NCBI RefSeq assembly: GCF_016916835.1 | Contig: NZ_JAFFIX010000010.1 | Span: 124,001 to 188,000 of the forward strand | Reading direction: 5' to 3' | Origin: Actinacidiphila bryophytorum | Lineage (GTDB): Bacteria > Actinomycetota > Actinomycetes > Streptomycetales > Streptomycetaceae | DNA: 64,000 nucleotides | Shown: positions 51,590-63,501 of the stretch, one piece after another | Position numbering within the stretch: position 1 is the stretch's first letter | How the letters are laid out: every line of letters starts with the position of its first letter | Program-made: the position numbers and the translations under genes | The notes under the pieces: model-generated | What the model was told of the DNA's origin: nothing | What the model saw: the letters and a program-made list of their open reading frames with translations, nothing else | The model's database searches: none

Positions 51590-52156
51590 ATGGCAGTGGA
51601 GATCGTCTACGAAACCCACGCCACCACCACGGACAACGAGGCCGGCATCTCCACCGGCTGGCTTCCGGGCCACCTCTCGGAACAGGGCCGCCGCGAAGCC
51701 CGTGAACTCGGCGAACGCCGCCGCGGCCAGGACATCGCAGCCGTGTTCACCTCCGACCTGTACCGCTCCGTCGAGACCGCCCTGATCGCCTTTCCCGAGG
51801 GCCGACCGCCGATCCACCAGGACACCCGGCTGCGGGAGTGCAACTACGGCGAACTCAACGGCCTGCCATCCGAACTCGTCGCGGCCCGGCGCGCCCGACA
51901 CATCGATGAGCCCTTTCCCGGCGGCCAGAGCTACCGACAGGTTCTGGCCGCCACCAACGACCTCCTCCAGGACCTGGCCCGGCACTGGAACGGCAGGCGA
52001 ATCGTGGTGATCGCCCACACGGCCAACCAATGGGCACTGGACTGCCTGCTCACCGGAACCTCCCTCCACGGCCTGCTCACCTCCCCGTTCACCTGGCAGC
52101 CAGGCTGGTCCTACACGCTGCCCTCCGACTGGGGCAACCAGCCCGCCCGGCCTTGA
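51590..52156 (+). CDS. Histidine-phosphatase-superfamily protein with a variant RHG motif
   Basis: Phosphoglycerate-mutase-like fold, 188 aa. The usual N-terminal RHG is replaced by ETH (IVYETHATTTDNEAGISTGWLPGHLSEQGRREA), keeping the nucleophilic His but losing the phosphate-binding Arg. The second half has FTSDLYRSVETA, the acid segment LRECNYGELNG and the second His in VVIAHTANQWALDCLL. Activity may therefore be altered. The ATG at 51590 is preceded by GGGAG. It is flanked by repeat-bearing and decayed DNA downstream. Confidence 0.82.
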   Translation: MAVEIVYETHATTTDNEAGISTGWLPGHLSEQGRREARELGERRRGQDIAAVFTSDLYRSVETALIAFPEGRPPIHQDTRLRECNYGELNGLPSELVAARRARHIDEPFPGGQSYRQVLAATNDLLQDLARHWNGRRIVVIAHTANQWALDCLLTGTSLHGLLTSPFTWQPGWSYTLPSDWGNQPARP

Positions 52157-52300
52157 CGGTCGCAGCCCTGACGGTGACCCGCCCGGCATCGAGGACGGTC
52201 AGCTCGGGGGGGTGGTTGTAGGCATCCATGCTGGCCTTGTTGGTGGAGGCGTCCTGGAAGATCAGTTCCCAGTGGCCGGTGGCGCCGTGATCCGTGCATC

Positions 52301-52564
52301 GTGGGCGGGGTGCGGCGGCTGCTGGTGTGGTATCCGGCCGCGTGGGACCTGCGGGAGCTGGCGGACGTGGCCGAAGTGCTGGTCTCCGAGCTGGTCACCA
52401 ATGCCGTGAGCATGCCCACGGACCGGGGGACGCCCTGGTCGAGACGCGATTCGAGCGCCCGCCGGGCGGGGATCTGCGCATCGAGGTGCACGACGCCAAG
52501 GCGGACAAGCCCGAGCTGCGTCCGTTGTCTGCCGATGCCGAGTCGGCGCCAGGGGGCACCTCTC
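52301..52564 (+). pseudogene. Broken RsbW-like ATP-binding (HATPase) protein gene, frameshifted and truncated
   Basis: One frame reads VRRLLVWYPAAWDLRELADVAEVLVSELVTNAV, the N-box region of the streptomycete anti-sigma-type ATPases; a different frame then continues DALVETRFERPPGG...LRIEVHDAKADKPELRPLSADAE, the next conserved segment. A frameshift near 52400-52430 joins them. The expected G-boxes are absent because the sequence ends at repeat DNA (from about 52565). No start codon with a ribosome-binding site is evident. Confidence 0.7.
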
Positions 52565-52694
52565 AGGGGCGGGGAACTGCGTGCTCAATCACCCACGCAC
52601 AGGAAGGTGCAAGCTCACAGCAAGTGGCAACCGCCCAGGAGGCGCTGGGGGTGCCCCCAGGCGAAGCTCTGGGGGCGGAACTGTGCGACAAGCC
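52565..52694 (+). repeat. Composite repeat: interspersed core, AGCAAGTGGCA module and GGGGGTGCCCCC palindrome
   Basis: Degenerate core AGGGGCGGGGAACTGCGT (52565-52582), the TCACAGCAAGTGGCA module (52615-52629), the palindrome CTGGGGGTGCCCCCAG (52645-52660) and a second core copy (52670-52694, one mismatch to the reverse complement of 17165-17189). It lies between the broken ATPase gene and the 3' end of the GH9 gene, which is on the opposite strand. Confidence 0.8.
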
Positions 52695-52757
52695 CACCGC
52701 CCGGGGAAGGGCGACCGCCCCAGCGCGAGGGGCAGTCGCCAAGGGAACCCGGAGGGG

Positions 52758-55583
<2,826 letters not shown>

Positions 55584-55723
55584 TCAGGGGGCATCCTGAT
55601 CCACTCACGAGGGTTTCTTTTCTTCACATGAGATGACTGACGTCTCGAGTGGCAGGAAGAAGGGGAGACGCGACCGCCGTCTCCGGCCCTTGCCGGACGA
55701 CCGATGAGGTGTGAGGTCCCACC

Positions 55724-57091
55724 GTGCGCAAGCCGACACGTTCCCCCGCTGACCCGCGACAGCGCCGCGCGCCGATCCGCGCGGCATCGCACGGCGGTCT
55801 GCCCGCCGGGGTCCGCGGGGCAGCTCTCGTCCTCGGCCTGCTGGCCACCGCGACCGCGGGCCTGACCGCGTGCGGCAACGGCGGCTCGAACTCCTCGGAG
55901 AACACCGCCTCGGCGACCGCCCCCGGCTCCTCGCCCACGACCACCACCGGCACCCCCAGCCCCACCGCCACGTCGGCTTCCCCCACGGCCACGCACACCA
56001 CGGCCGTACCGCCGCCCCCCAACACCGGCACCGCCAAACCCGCCGGCTGCATCAGCCGGGCGATCTCCGGCATGAGCCAGTCGCAGCAGGTCGGCCAGCT
56101 GTTCATGAGCGCGGTGAGCACCTCGGGCATGACCGGCGCGCAGGCCGCAGCGATCACCGGCGGCCGGGTCGGCTCGGTCTTCCTGATGGGCCACTCGAGT
56201 GCCGGCACCGCGGCCGTCAAACGGGTCACCGACCAGGTCAAGAAGCTGGCGCCGTCGGTGAAGGGCGTCACCGTCAAGATGATCATCTCCACCGACCAGG
56301 AGGGCGGCGAGGTCCAGGTGCTCAGCGGCCCGGGCTTCAGCAGCATCCCGACCGCCGTACAGCAGGGCAAGCTCTCACCGAGCACGCTCCAGAAGGACGC
56401 CAAGACCTGGGGGCAGCAGTTGAAGGCCGCCGGGGTGACGATGAACCTGGCGCCCGTCGCCGACACCGTGCCGCCCAACCTGGTCAACGTCAACGCGCCC
56501 ATCGGCAAGCTCCAGCGCGAGTACGGCACGGACCCTGCCGCGGTCGCCACCCACAGCACCGCCTTCCTCAAGGGCATGCTCCAGGCCGGCGTCATCACCA
56601 GCGCCAAGCACTTCCCCGGGCTCGGCCGGGTGACCGGCAACACCGACTTCAGCGCCGGAGTCACCGACGCGACCACCGCGGCCAACGACCCCTACCTGCA
56701 GCCCTTCCGCAGCGCGGTCAAGGCGGGTACGCCCTTCGTGATGGTGTCCTCGGCGATCTACTCCAAGATCGACCCGAACACGCAGGCGGCCTTCTCCTCG
56801 GCGGTCATGCGCAACCTGCTGCGCGGGTCGCTGGGCTTCAAGGGCGCGATCATCTCCGACGACCTCGGAGCGGCCGTGGCGGTCAGCGACCACACGCCCG
56901 CCCAGCGGGCGGTCGACTTCCTCAAGGCCGGCGGCAATGTCGTCCTCACGGTCAAGCCGAGCGACATCGTCCCCATGACGTCAGCCGTACTCAGCCGTAT
57001 GCCTACGGACTCCGCGCTGCGGAGCGCGGTGTCCGACAGTGTTCGGCGGGTGCTGACCGCCAAACAGAACGCAGGCCTCCTGACCTGCTGA
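55724..57091 (+). CDS. GH3 (NagZ-like) lipoprotein
   Basis: Exported glycoside hydrolase of 455 aa with a lipobox (LATATAGLTAC, Cys at about residue 49) and a Ser/Thr/Pro-rich linker to about 100. The GH3 barrel begins SRAISGMSQSQQVGQLFM and contains IISTDQEGGEVQVL, VITSAKHFPGLGRVTGNTD and GFKGAIISDDLGAAVA (nucleophile Asp). The NagZ DSH dyad loop reads NTDFS here, so the usual His general acid is missing. Likely role: a peptidoglycan or chito-oligosaccharide beta-N-acetylhexosaminidase at the cell surface, with modified chemistry. GTG at 55724. Confidence 0.84.
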   Translation: MRKPTRSPADPRQRRAPIRAASHGGLPAGVRGAALVLGLLATATAGLTACGNGGSNSSENTASATAPGSSPTTTTGTPSPTATSASPTATHTTAVPPPPNTGTAKPAGCISRAISGMSQSQQVGQLFMSAVSTSGMTGAQAAAITGGRVGSVFLMGHSSAGTAAVKRVTDQVKKLAPSVKGVTVKMIISTDQEGGEVQVLSGPGFSSIPTAVQQGKLSPSTLQKDAKTWGQQLKAAGVTMNLAPVADTVPPNLVNVNAPIGKLQREYGTDPAAVATHSTAFLKGMLQAGVITSAKHFPGLGRVTGNTDFSAGVTDATTAANDPYLQPFRSAVKAGTPFVMVSSAIYSKIDPNTQAAFSSAVMRNLLRGSLGFKGAIISDDLGAAVAVSDHTPAQRAVDFLKAGGNVVLTVKPSDIVPMTSAVLSRMPTDSALRSAVSDSVRRVLTAKQNAGLLTC

Positions 57092-57503
57092 CCCCACCCC
57101 GGGTACGCCCACGCAGTTCCCCGCGCCCCCTTTCGCGTGATTGCCCCTTGCGGCGGGCCTACACCTTCCGGTGAGTGGTGGGCTGGGCGCGCCCCGCGCC
57201 CCTGATGGTTGCCCTCTCCCGCAGAGGCGGCGCCCTCGCCTGCAAGGGTGAGCGTTTTTAGGGGCGCGGGGAACTGCGCGACAAGCCACCACGCAGGCGC
57301 GGGCACGGGATGTACGGGGAGGGGCGCGGCCTGGGGCCGGTGGGGATCGCGGGGTTGAAAACCCCGGAAAGGGTGCCCTTAGGTGGCTGGTCGGTGAACT
57401 GCCGCGGAATTGTGGATTCCCGCGCATCGGCGACCGCATGGCTGCGCCATGCGGTGCTTAGCATGAGCCGCACCGATCCACCGCACCGAACTGGAGGTCC
57501 GGC
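57092..57503. repeat. Repeat cluster between the GH3 and efeO genes
   Basis: No gene is evident in the first 240 bp. Repeat cores occur at 57111-57130 and 57185-57203 (minus; the second lacks AGTTCC) and at 57250-57280 (plus), the last identical over 31 bp to 11580-11610 and continuing with ACAAGCC. This repeats the minus-minus-plus order seen in the 11.3-kb cluster. A 7-bp stem hairpin with a GAA loop lies at 57350-57366. The remaining 140 bp hold the efeO promoter. Confidence 0.8.
57434..57464 (+). promoter_or_regulatory. efeO promoter region with an 8-bp inverted repeat
   Basis: CCGCATGG (57434-57441) and CCATGCGG (57447-57454) flank a 5-bp spacer immediately upstream of TAGCAT (57459-57464), a plausible -10 box. 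A repressor bound here would cover the -35 region. It does not resemble the DmdR/IdeR iron box. Confidence 0.5.
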
Positions 57504-58763
57504 GTGTCCGCCGCACCTGACGGCATAGTTCCGCCACACCCCCCCGAGCCCGCGCGGCCGAACCGCTTCCGGCGGTGGCAGGCCGCCGCCGCGGTCGTCG
57601 TGGTCGCCGCCGCGGTGACCGCGACCGTGCTGGCCGCCGGCGCCGGTGGCGGCTCGTCGTCGCCCGACGCGAAGGCGACCGCGCCGGCCGACGGCCTGCG
57701 GCACACCGTGATCGAGGTGTCGACCGGCACCTGCGGCCGGGGCTGGATCCGGCCGCAGGCCGGTACGCAGGTCTTCGACCTGCACAACACGTCGAGCACG
57801 GCTTCCGAGGTCGATCTCACCGACCCGCGGACCGGGCTGATCTACGGCGAGGTGGAGGGTCTGGCGCCGGGGACGACCCGGGCGATGACCGTGGACCTGG
57901 GCAGCGGCAGCTACGCGTTCAAGTGCCTGGAGAACGACGCCGACGCGGTGACCGGGCCGACCGTGGTGGTGGCGGGGAAGCAGCCGCAGGGGCCGGCCGC
58001 GGCGCCGGTCAACCAGCACGACCTGATCCCGCCGACGCTGGCGTACCAGAAGTGGGTGGGGCAGCGGATCGACGAACTCGCGGCCGGCACGGGGAAGCTG
58101 AAGGCGGACATCGACGGCGGCGACCTGGCCGCGGCCCGCCGCGACTGGCTGCCCGCACATCTGGTCTACGAGCGGATGGGCGCGGCCTACGACACCTTCG
58201 GCGACGCGGACGCGGCCATCAACGGGACGGTGGCCCGTACTCCCGGCGCGACCGCCGACAAGGACTTCGCCGGCTTCCACCGGATCGAGTACGGGCTGTG
58301 GCACGGCGAGTCCGCGGCCTCGCTGCGGGCGCCGGCCGCCGCCTTGGACGGCGCGGTGCGCACCCTGCAGAAGGAGTGGCCGCAAGCGCGGATGGACCCG
58401 GCGGCGATGGGCCTGCGGGCGCACGAGATCGTCGAGAACGCCGAGCAGTTCGAGCTGACGGCCCGCACCGACTACGGCAGCGGGACGAACCTGGCGACGG
58501 CGCGGGCCAACCTGGACGGGACCCGGGCGATCCTCGGCCGGCTGCGCGGCCTGCTGGAGCCGCGCGACACCGGGCTGGCGAAGCTGGACGCGGCGCTGGA
58601 CCGTACGCAGGCCGCGCTCGACGCGCAGCACCACGGCGCCGCTTGGACGCCGGTGGACAAGCTCACCCACGCCCAGCGGCAGCAGATCAACGCCGACTTC
58701 GGCGATCTGCTCGAACAGCTCGCCCCGGTGGCGGCGATCTTCGAAGTACGGAGGACGGCATGA
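57504..58763 (+). CDS. efeO: EfeO iron-uptake protein (cupredoxin plus M75/imelysin domain)
   Basis: Extracytoplasmic component of the EfeUOB iron system, 419 aa. An N-terminal membrane anchor (about residues 26-46) is followed by a cupredoxin-like domain (about 65-155, from [18 protein letters not shown]) and the M75 helical domain (about 165-415) with the GxHxxE metal motif [16 protein letters not shown]. It would bind ferrous/ferric iron and pass it on. The GTG at 57504 follows GGAGG. It overlaps efeB by 4 bp. The permease gene efeU is not in the adjacent 400 bp. Confidence 0.92.
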   Translation: MSAAPDGIVPPHPPEPARPNRFRRWQAAAAVVVVAAAVTATVLAAGAGGGSSSPDAKATAPADGLRHTVIEVSTGTCGRGWIRPQAGTQVFDLHNTSSTASEVDLTDPRTGLIYGEVEGLAPGTTRAMTVDLGSGSYAFKCLENDADAVTGPTVVVAGKQPQGPAAAPVNQHDLIPPTLAYQKWVGQRIDELAAGTGKLKADIDGGDLAAARRDWLPAHLVYERMGAAYDTFGDADAAINGTVARTPGATADKDFAGFHRIEYGLWHGESAASLRAPAAALDGAVRTLQKEWPQARMDPAAMGLRAHEIVENAEQFELTARTDYGSGTNLATARANLDGTRAILGRLRGLLEPRDTGLAKLDAALDRTQAALDAQHHGAAWTPVDKLTHAQRQQINADFGDLLEQLAPVAAIFEVRRTA

Positions 58764-60013
58764 CCGACACCCGCAACGGCGGCGACCTGCACCGGCGGGG
58801 TTTCCTGCGGGGTGCGGCGCTGGGCGTGGGGGCGGTCGGCGCGGTCGCCGGCGGCGCCACCGCACTGGCCGGCTCGGCCGCCTCGGCCGCCGCCCCGACC
58901 GCGGCCCCCGCCAGGCGCAGGGCGGGCTTCCACGGGGTGCACCAGGCGGGCATCGTGGAGGGCGTCCAGCTGTCCACCGCCTTCCTGTCCTTCGACGTCA
59001 CGGCGGCCGACCGGCGGGAGCTCACCGACCTGCTGCACACCGTCACCGAGCGGGCGCGCTTCCTCACCTCTGGCGGTACACCGGCGGCGCTGGGCATCAC
59101 CGACTCGCCGTCGGACAGCGGCACTCTGGGTCCGCAGGTGCCCGGCGACGGGCTGACGGTGACCGCGGGGGTGGGCGCGTCGCTGTTCGACGGGCGGTTC
59201 GGGCTCGCGGACCGCAAGCCGCTGCGGCTGTCGCAGATGCCGGCGTTCGAGGACGACGACCTCGACGAGGCCTGGTGCCACGGAGACCTGAGCCTGCAGC
59301 TGAGCGCACCGCACGCGGACACCGTGCTGCACGCGCTGCGTGACATCGCCCGCAACACCAGGGGCGGTATGCAGGTGCGCTGGCGGATGGACGGCTTCAC
59401 CAGTCCGCCGCGCCCGAGCGGCACCCCGCGCAACCACCTGGGCTTCAAGGACGGCACCGCCAACCCGGACGTCGCCGACCCCGCGGTCGCCGACCGCCTG
59501 GTGTGGGTGGGCGCGGGGGCGGAGCCGGCCTGGACGGCGGGCGGCTCCTACCAGGTGGTGCGGCTGATCAGGATGCTGGTCGAGTTCTGGGACCGGGTCT
59601 CGATCACCGAGCAGGAGCGGATGTTCGGCCGCAGCCGGGACACCGGCGCGCCGCTGGACGGCTCGCACGAGTTCGACGCGCCGAAGTTCGCCGAGGACCC
59701 GACGGGCGACATCATCCCGCTGGACAGCCACATACGGCTGGCCAACCCGCGGACCGCCAAGACCGACGACTCCCGTCTGCTGCGCCGGGGTTACAACTAC
59801 GACCGGGGCATGGACAGCAACGGCAACCTCGACATGGGCCTGGTCTTCGTCTGCTACCAGCAGGACCTGGAGCGGCAGTTCGCGGCGGTGCAGCAGCGGC
59901 TGGCGGGTGAACCGCTGGTGGACTACATCTCACCGTTCGGTGGCGGTTACTTCTACGCCCTGCCGGGGGTGCGCGACCGCTCCGACTGGCTGGGGCGGAC
60001 GATGCTGGCCTGA
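58760..60013 (+). CDS. efeB: EfeB, Tat-exported DyP-type haem peroxidase / deferrochelatase
   Basis: Periplasm-side haem peroxidase of 417 aa. A twin-arginine signal ([12 protein letters not shown], residues 12-23) and AxA cleavage near 45 are present. DyP motifs include the GxxDG loop in [17 protein letters not shown], the proximal His region in [11 protein letters not shown], and the arginine in [25 protein letters not shown]. It oxidises iron or removes it from haem, feeding EfeO. The ATG at 58760 overlaps the efeO stop (ATGA), with GGAGGACGGC upstream. Confidence 0.93.
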   Translation: MTDTRNGGDLHRRGFLRGAALGVGAVGAVAGGATALAGSAASAAAPTAAPARRRAGFHGVHQAGIVEGVQLSTAFLSFDVTAADRRELTDLLHTVTERARFLTSGGTPAALGITDSPSDSGTLGPQVPGDGLTVTAGVGASLFDGRFGLADRKPLRLSQMPAFEDDDLDEAWCHGDLSLQLSAPHADTVLHALRDIARNTRGGMQVRWRMDGFTSPPRPSGTPRNHLGFKDGTANPDVADPAVADRLVWVGAGAEPAWTAGGSYQVVRLIRMLVEFWDRVSITEQERMFGRSRDTGAPLDGSHEFDAPKFAEDPTGDIIPLDSHIRLANPRTAKTDDSRLLRRGYNYDRGMDSNGNLDMGLVFVCYQQDLERQFAAVQQRLAGEPLVDYISPFGGGYFYALPGVRDRSDWLGRTMLA

Positions 60014-60061
60014 GGCCGTCACCCTGAGTGCAAAGAGCAGGTCAAGACTTGTCCTGGATTT

Positions 60062-60094
60062 ACTGACCCGCTGTTCACCCGGGCGCCACCACCG
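60062..60094 (+). promoter_or_regulatory. Possible PHO box upstream of the phosphoesterase
   Basis: GTTCACCCGGG (60073-60083) matches the GTTCACC direct-repeat unit of streptomycete PhoP sites; flanking 11-bp units (60062-60072 ACTGACCCGCT and 60084-60094 CGCCACCACCG) are more degenerate. It is 103 bp upstream of a secreted phosphoesterase gene, which suits phosphate control. Confidence 0.4.
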
Positions 60095-60196
60095 GGCCGT
60101 TGTCATGTCGCGGACCGCCCGGACGATCGCGTTCGACAACGTGCACGAATCCACAGCGGCACGCGTAAAGCGCCACTTAGCGGAGGCTGAGAGAGC

Positions 60197-62152
60197 ATGA
60201 GCACCACAGGCGGTACGAGCAGGAGAAGAGGGGCGGGCTCGCGCAGGCGCGCGGCGCGCCTGGGGGCGTTCGCCGGGGCTGCGGCACTCGTACTGGCGGG
60301 CGGCGCGGCCCCCGCCTACGCCGACTCGAACAACCACGGCGGTGGCAGCGGCAAGACCGCCACGCCGATCAAGCACCTGGTCGTGATCTTCGACGAGAAC
60401 ATCTCGTTCGACCACTACTTCGGCAGCTACCCGGTCGCGGCCAACACCGACGGCACGAAGTTCACGGCGGCCAAGAACACGCCGAAGGACATCGACACCC
60501 TCAGCCACGCGGGCCTGCTGACCAAGAACCCGAACCAGTACCTGCCCAAGCGGCTCGGCCCGGACAAGGCCGTGACCTGCGACCAGAACCACAACTACGG
60601 CGCCGAGCAGTACGCCGCCAACGGCGGCAAGGCCGACCTGTACGTGCAGAACACCGAGACCAGCACCTGCTCGGGCGGCCTGTTCGGCGAGCCCGGCCTG
60701 GTGATGGACTACTACGACGGCAACACCGTCACGGGTCTGTGGAACTACGCCCAGCACTACTCGCTCGGCGACAACTCGTACAGCACCACGTACGGCCCCT
60801 CCACCCCCGGCGCGCTCAACCTGGTCTCCGGCCAGACGCACGGTGTGATCTCGGTCGACCCCAAGTCGGGCACCGAGAACCCCAAGCAGACCGCGACGCC
60901 CGACCCGTACACGGTCCTCTCCCCGGACGCCAAGGGTGTCGGCACGGTCATCAACGACCCCGACCCGGCCTACGACGACTGCTCGAACAACAGCCGCGCC
61001 AGCAGCAACGCGCTGGCCGCGATGCAGGGCAGGAACATCGGCGACCTGCTCAACAAGCAGGGCGTGACGTGGGGCTGGTTCCAGGGCGGCTTCCGCCCCT
61101 CCACCCCCTGGGACGGCAAGTCGGGTGACTACGCCAGCTGCGCCGGCAGCACCCACGCCAACGTGGGCGGCGCCTCCTCGGTGGACTACAGCCCGCACCA
61201 CTCGCCGTTCCAGTACTACAAGTCGACGTCGAACCCGCACCACCTGGCGCCGAGGAACACCGCCGAGATCGGCCACAACGGCCAGGCGAACCACAACTAC
61301 GACCTGACCGACTTCGACGCGGCGCTCAAGGCGGGCAACCTGCCGGCCGTCAGCTTCCTGAAGGCGGCCGAGTTCCAGGACGGCCACGGCGCCTACTCGG
61401 ACCCGATCGACGAGCAGAACTTCCTGATCAAGGAGATCAACCAGCTCCAGCAGTCGCCGGAGTGGAAGGACACCGCGGTCGTCATCTCCTACGACGACTC
61501 CGACGGCTGGTACGACCATGCCTACGCCAAGCCGCAGAACGGCTCGAAGAACACGACGGTCGCGTCCAACGGCAAGACCGTCGACAGCCCGGCCTGCCAG
61601 GCCGGTCCGGCGTCGGCCGGCGGCTACGCCGACCGCTGCGGCCCGGGCACCCGGCAGCCGCTGCTGGTGATCTCGCCCTACAGCAAGGTCAACTCGGTGG
61701 ACCACACCCGCACCGAGCAGACCTCGATCACCAAGTTCATCGAGGACAACTGGAACACCGGCCGGATCGGTGACGCGGCCTTCGACAGCCGCGCCAACTC
61801 CCTCTACGGCGCCTTCGACTTCAAGCACCCGAACAACAAGCAGGTGCTGCTCAACGCCGACGGCTCGGTGAAGTCGGTCAAGCCGATCAGCACTCACGGC
61901 AACGGCGGCGGCAACGGCAACGGCGGCTCGAACGCCAACGGCGGCGGCAACGGCAACGGGAACGGCGGGGCCGACGGCGGCAACGGCAACGGCGGTTCGG
62001 GCAACAACGCCTCCACCCAGACCCTGGCCGAGACCGGCGGCTCCTCGCCGGTCATGCCGCTGGGCATCACGGCCGGCGTCCTGCTGGTCGGCGGCGGCGC
62101 GCTCTACTACGCCCGCAGGCACCGCCGCCAGACGGCGACGCCCGCTGTCTGA
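60197..62152 (+). CDS. Secreted, sortase-anchored phosphoesterase (phospholipase C / acid phosphatase family)
   Basis: Exported phosphoesterase of 651 aa. A signal peptide (RRAARLGAFAGAAALVLAGG, cleavage AYA) leads to the phosphoesterase domain: HLVVIFDENISFDHYFGSYP (metal and nucleophile region), NDPDPAYDDCSNN, and SYDDSDGWYDHAYA. After residue 570 a Gly/Asn repeat linker precedes a cell-wall sorting signal: LAETGG, a hydrophobic helix and RRHRRQ. LAxTG is the class E sortase motif of actinobacteria. Likely role: release of phosphate from lipids or organic phosphates at the cell surface. ATG 60197 with AGAGAG upstream. Confidence 0.9.
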   Translation: MSTTGGTSRRRGAGSRRRAARLGAFAGAAALVLAGGAAPAYADSNNHGGGSGKTATPIKHLVVIFDENISFDHYFGSYPVAANTDGTKFTAAKNTPKDIDTLSHAGLLTKNPNQYLPKRLGPDKAVTCDQNHNYGAEQYAANGGKADLYVQNTETSTCSGGLFGEPGLVMDYYDGNTVTGLWNYAQHYSLGDNSYSTTYGPSTPGALNLVSGQTHGVISVDPKSGTENPKQTATPDPYTVLSPDAKGVGTVINDPDPAYDDCSNNSRASSNALAAMQGRNIGDLLNKQGVTWGWFQGGFRPSTPWDGKSGDYASCAGSTHANVGGASSVDYSPHHSPFQYYKSTSNPHHLAPRNTAEIGHNGQANHNYDLTDFDAALKAGNLPAVSFLKAAEFQDGHGAYSDPIDEQNFLIKEINQLQQSPEWKDTAVVISYDDSDGWYDHAYAKPQNGSKNTTVASNGKTVDSPACQAGPASAGGYADRCGPGTRQPLLVISPYSKVNSVDHTRTEQTSITKFIEDNWNTGRIGDAAFDSRANSLYGAFDFKHPNNKQVLLNADGSVKSVKPISTHGNGGGNGNGGSNANGGGNGNGNGGADGGNGNGGSGNNASTQTLAETGGSSPVMPLGITAGVLLVGGGALYYARRHRRQTATPAV

Positions 62153-62215
62153 CGCCACCCGGCGCGGCGCGGCACCTCCGCACGACGCACGACCGGCACC
62201 CTGACGCCGGTCACC

Positions 62216-62247
62216 GAGGCCGCCCCGGCACCCGCCGGGGCGGCCTC
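62216..62247 (+). terminator. Hairpin terminator after the phosphoesterase gene
   Basis: GAGGCCGCCCCGGC (62216-62229) pairs perfectly with GCCGGGGCGGCCTC (62234-62247) around ACCC, 63 bp after the stop. Confidence 0.75.
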
Positions 62248-62373
62248 CGCGCTGCCGCCCGCGTGCCTCGCGCCCGTGCCCTTGCGTGACCGGCGCCCGC
62301 GGGCCGTACGCCGTACGCCATACGGCCGCGTCGCAGCCGCCCGTCGCGACACGCCGGGTTTATGGTCGGCTGC

Positions 62374-63069
62374 ATGGAAACCGCCGGATATCTTCCCGCG
62401 CTGCGCCGCGAGAGCGACGCCTTCCGCGGCGCGCTGCTCGGCGACCTGACAGCGCGGGTCGAGCACTGCGGCAGCTGGACGCTGTACGACCTGGCGGGCC
62501 ATCTGGGCGCCGGCCACCACCGGGCGGTCACCGCGGTCACCGCCCGCCACCCCGGGCACCGCTCCCCCGCGGCGCCGCGCGAGGCGGCCGCGCTGCTGCG
62601 CTGGTTCGACCGGCGCACCGCGGCGCTGCTGGACGTGCTGGACACCGATCCCGCCGCGCCCGCCTGGACCTTCCACCCGCCGCACACGGTGGGCTTCTGG
62701 CAGCGGCGGCGCTGCCTGGAGACCCTGGTGCACCGCTGGGACGCCCAGCACGCGCTGGGGGTCCTTCCCGGGCCGCTGGAGCCGGAGCTGGCGGCCGACG
62801 GCATCGCCGAGGTCTTCGACACCTTCGCGCCCCGGCAGATCGCGGTCGGCAGGGCCTGCGCGCCGGCCTGCGCGGTGCGCTTCGAGGCGACCGACACCGG
62901 CAGCTCGTGGACGTACGGCCCCGGCACACCGGCAGCCGCGGTCACCGGCACCGCGGGTGACCTGCTGCTGATGCTCTGGGGCCGGCTGCCGGCCGGCGAC
63001 GGCGGCCTGGAGTGGAAGGGCGACCGGGACGCGGCGCGCACGGCACTGCGCGGGCCGCTGGTGGCCTGA
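62374..63069 (+). CDS. Mycothiol-dependent maleylpyruvate isomerase-family protein
   Basis: Cytoplasmic DinB-like protein of 231 aa of the actinobacterial maleylpyruvate isomerase family, which uses mycothiol as cofactor. Seen are the N-terminal helix with LYDLAGHLGAGHHRAV (metal-binding His pair region), LETLVHRWDAQHAL, and a C-terminal SCP2-like domain with AAAVTGTAGDLLLMLWGR. The family includes isomerases and many members of unknown substrate. ATG 62374 is chosen (the in-frame ATG at 62362 is also possible); neither has a clear ribosome-binding site. Confidence 0.83.
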   Translation: METAGYLPALRRESDAFRGALLGDLTARVEHCGSWTLYDLAGHLGAGHHRAVTAVTARHPGHRSPAAPREAAALLRWFDRRTAALLDVLDTDPAAPAWTFHPPHTVGFWQRRRCLETLVHRWDAQHALGVLPGPLEPELAADGIAEVFDTFAPRQIAVGRACAPACAVRFEATDTGSSWTYGPGTPAAAVTGTAGDLLLMLWGRLPAGDGGLEWKGDRDAARTALRGPLVA

Positions 63070-63501
63070 GCCGGGCAGGCAGAACGGGAGGCACCGCTTC
63101 CACGTTCACGAACTGAAGGCAGCTCACGACCCGGCCCGCGGCGGCCACTTGCCCGACCGAGGTGCGGCAAGAGTGACGGCCGGGGCGTCCGCCGAACACC
63201 CTCCGCGATACGTGCTGGTCACCGCGTCAAGTTCAAGCTCTGTCGCAAGTTACATGGTATTTGCCGGAGTTGTGGATGCTTCCCCCTTTCGCCGCCTCGG
63301 CTTTGTGCACAACTCTTGACATGGATGAAACACAGGGAGAAACATCGCCGTGTGCGTCGGGAGAGCGCTCTCATTTCTACCCGGTTTCCACCGGAAGAGC
63401 GCCCGCCGGGACGTGAACTGCCCTGTTTTCCCCGTCCGGCCGCACGTGGTCCGGACACGCACCCCACTGCTCCCCCACCTGTGGAACCAGGAGAGTTGCC
63501 C
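63070..63501. promoter_or_regulatory. 432-bp upstream region of the F5/8-type secreted protein, with a LacI-type palindrome
   Basis: No gene is apparent. TTGACA at 63316-63321 could be a -35 element. The palindrome GAGAGCGCTCTC (63361-63372), identical to 33065-33076, lies 129 bp upstream of the next ATG. An AGGAGAG ribosome-binding site is at about 63489-63495. Confidence 0.55.

Noticed and set aside
52199-52300. Minus-strand frame ending GHWELIFQDASTNKASMD, possible gene remnant
   Set aside because: It reads more like protein than noise and may be a decayed gene end, but it is about 30 codons without a start or recognisable family.
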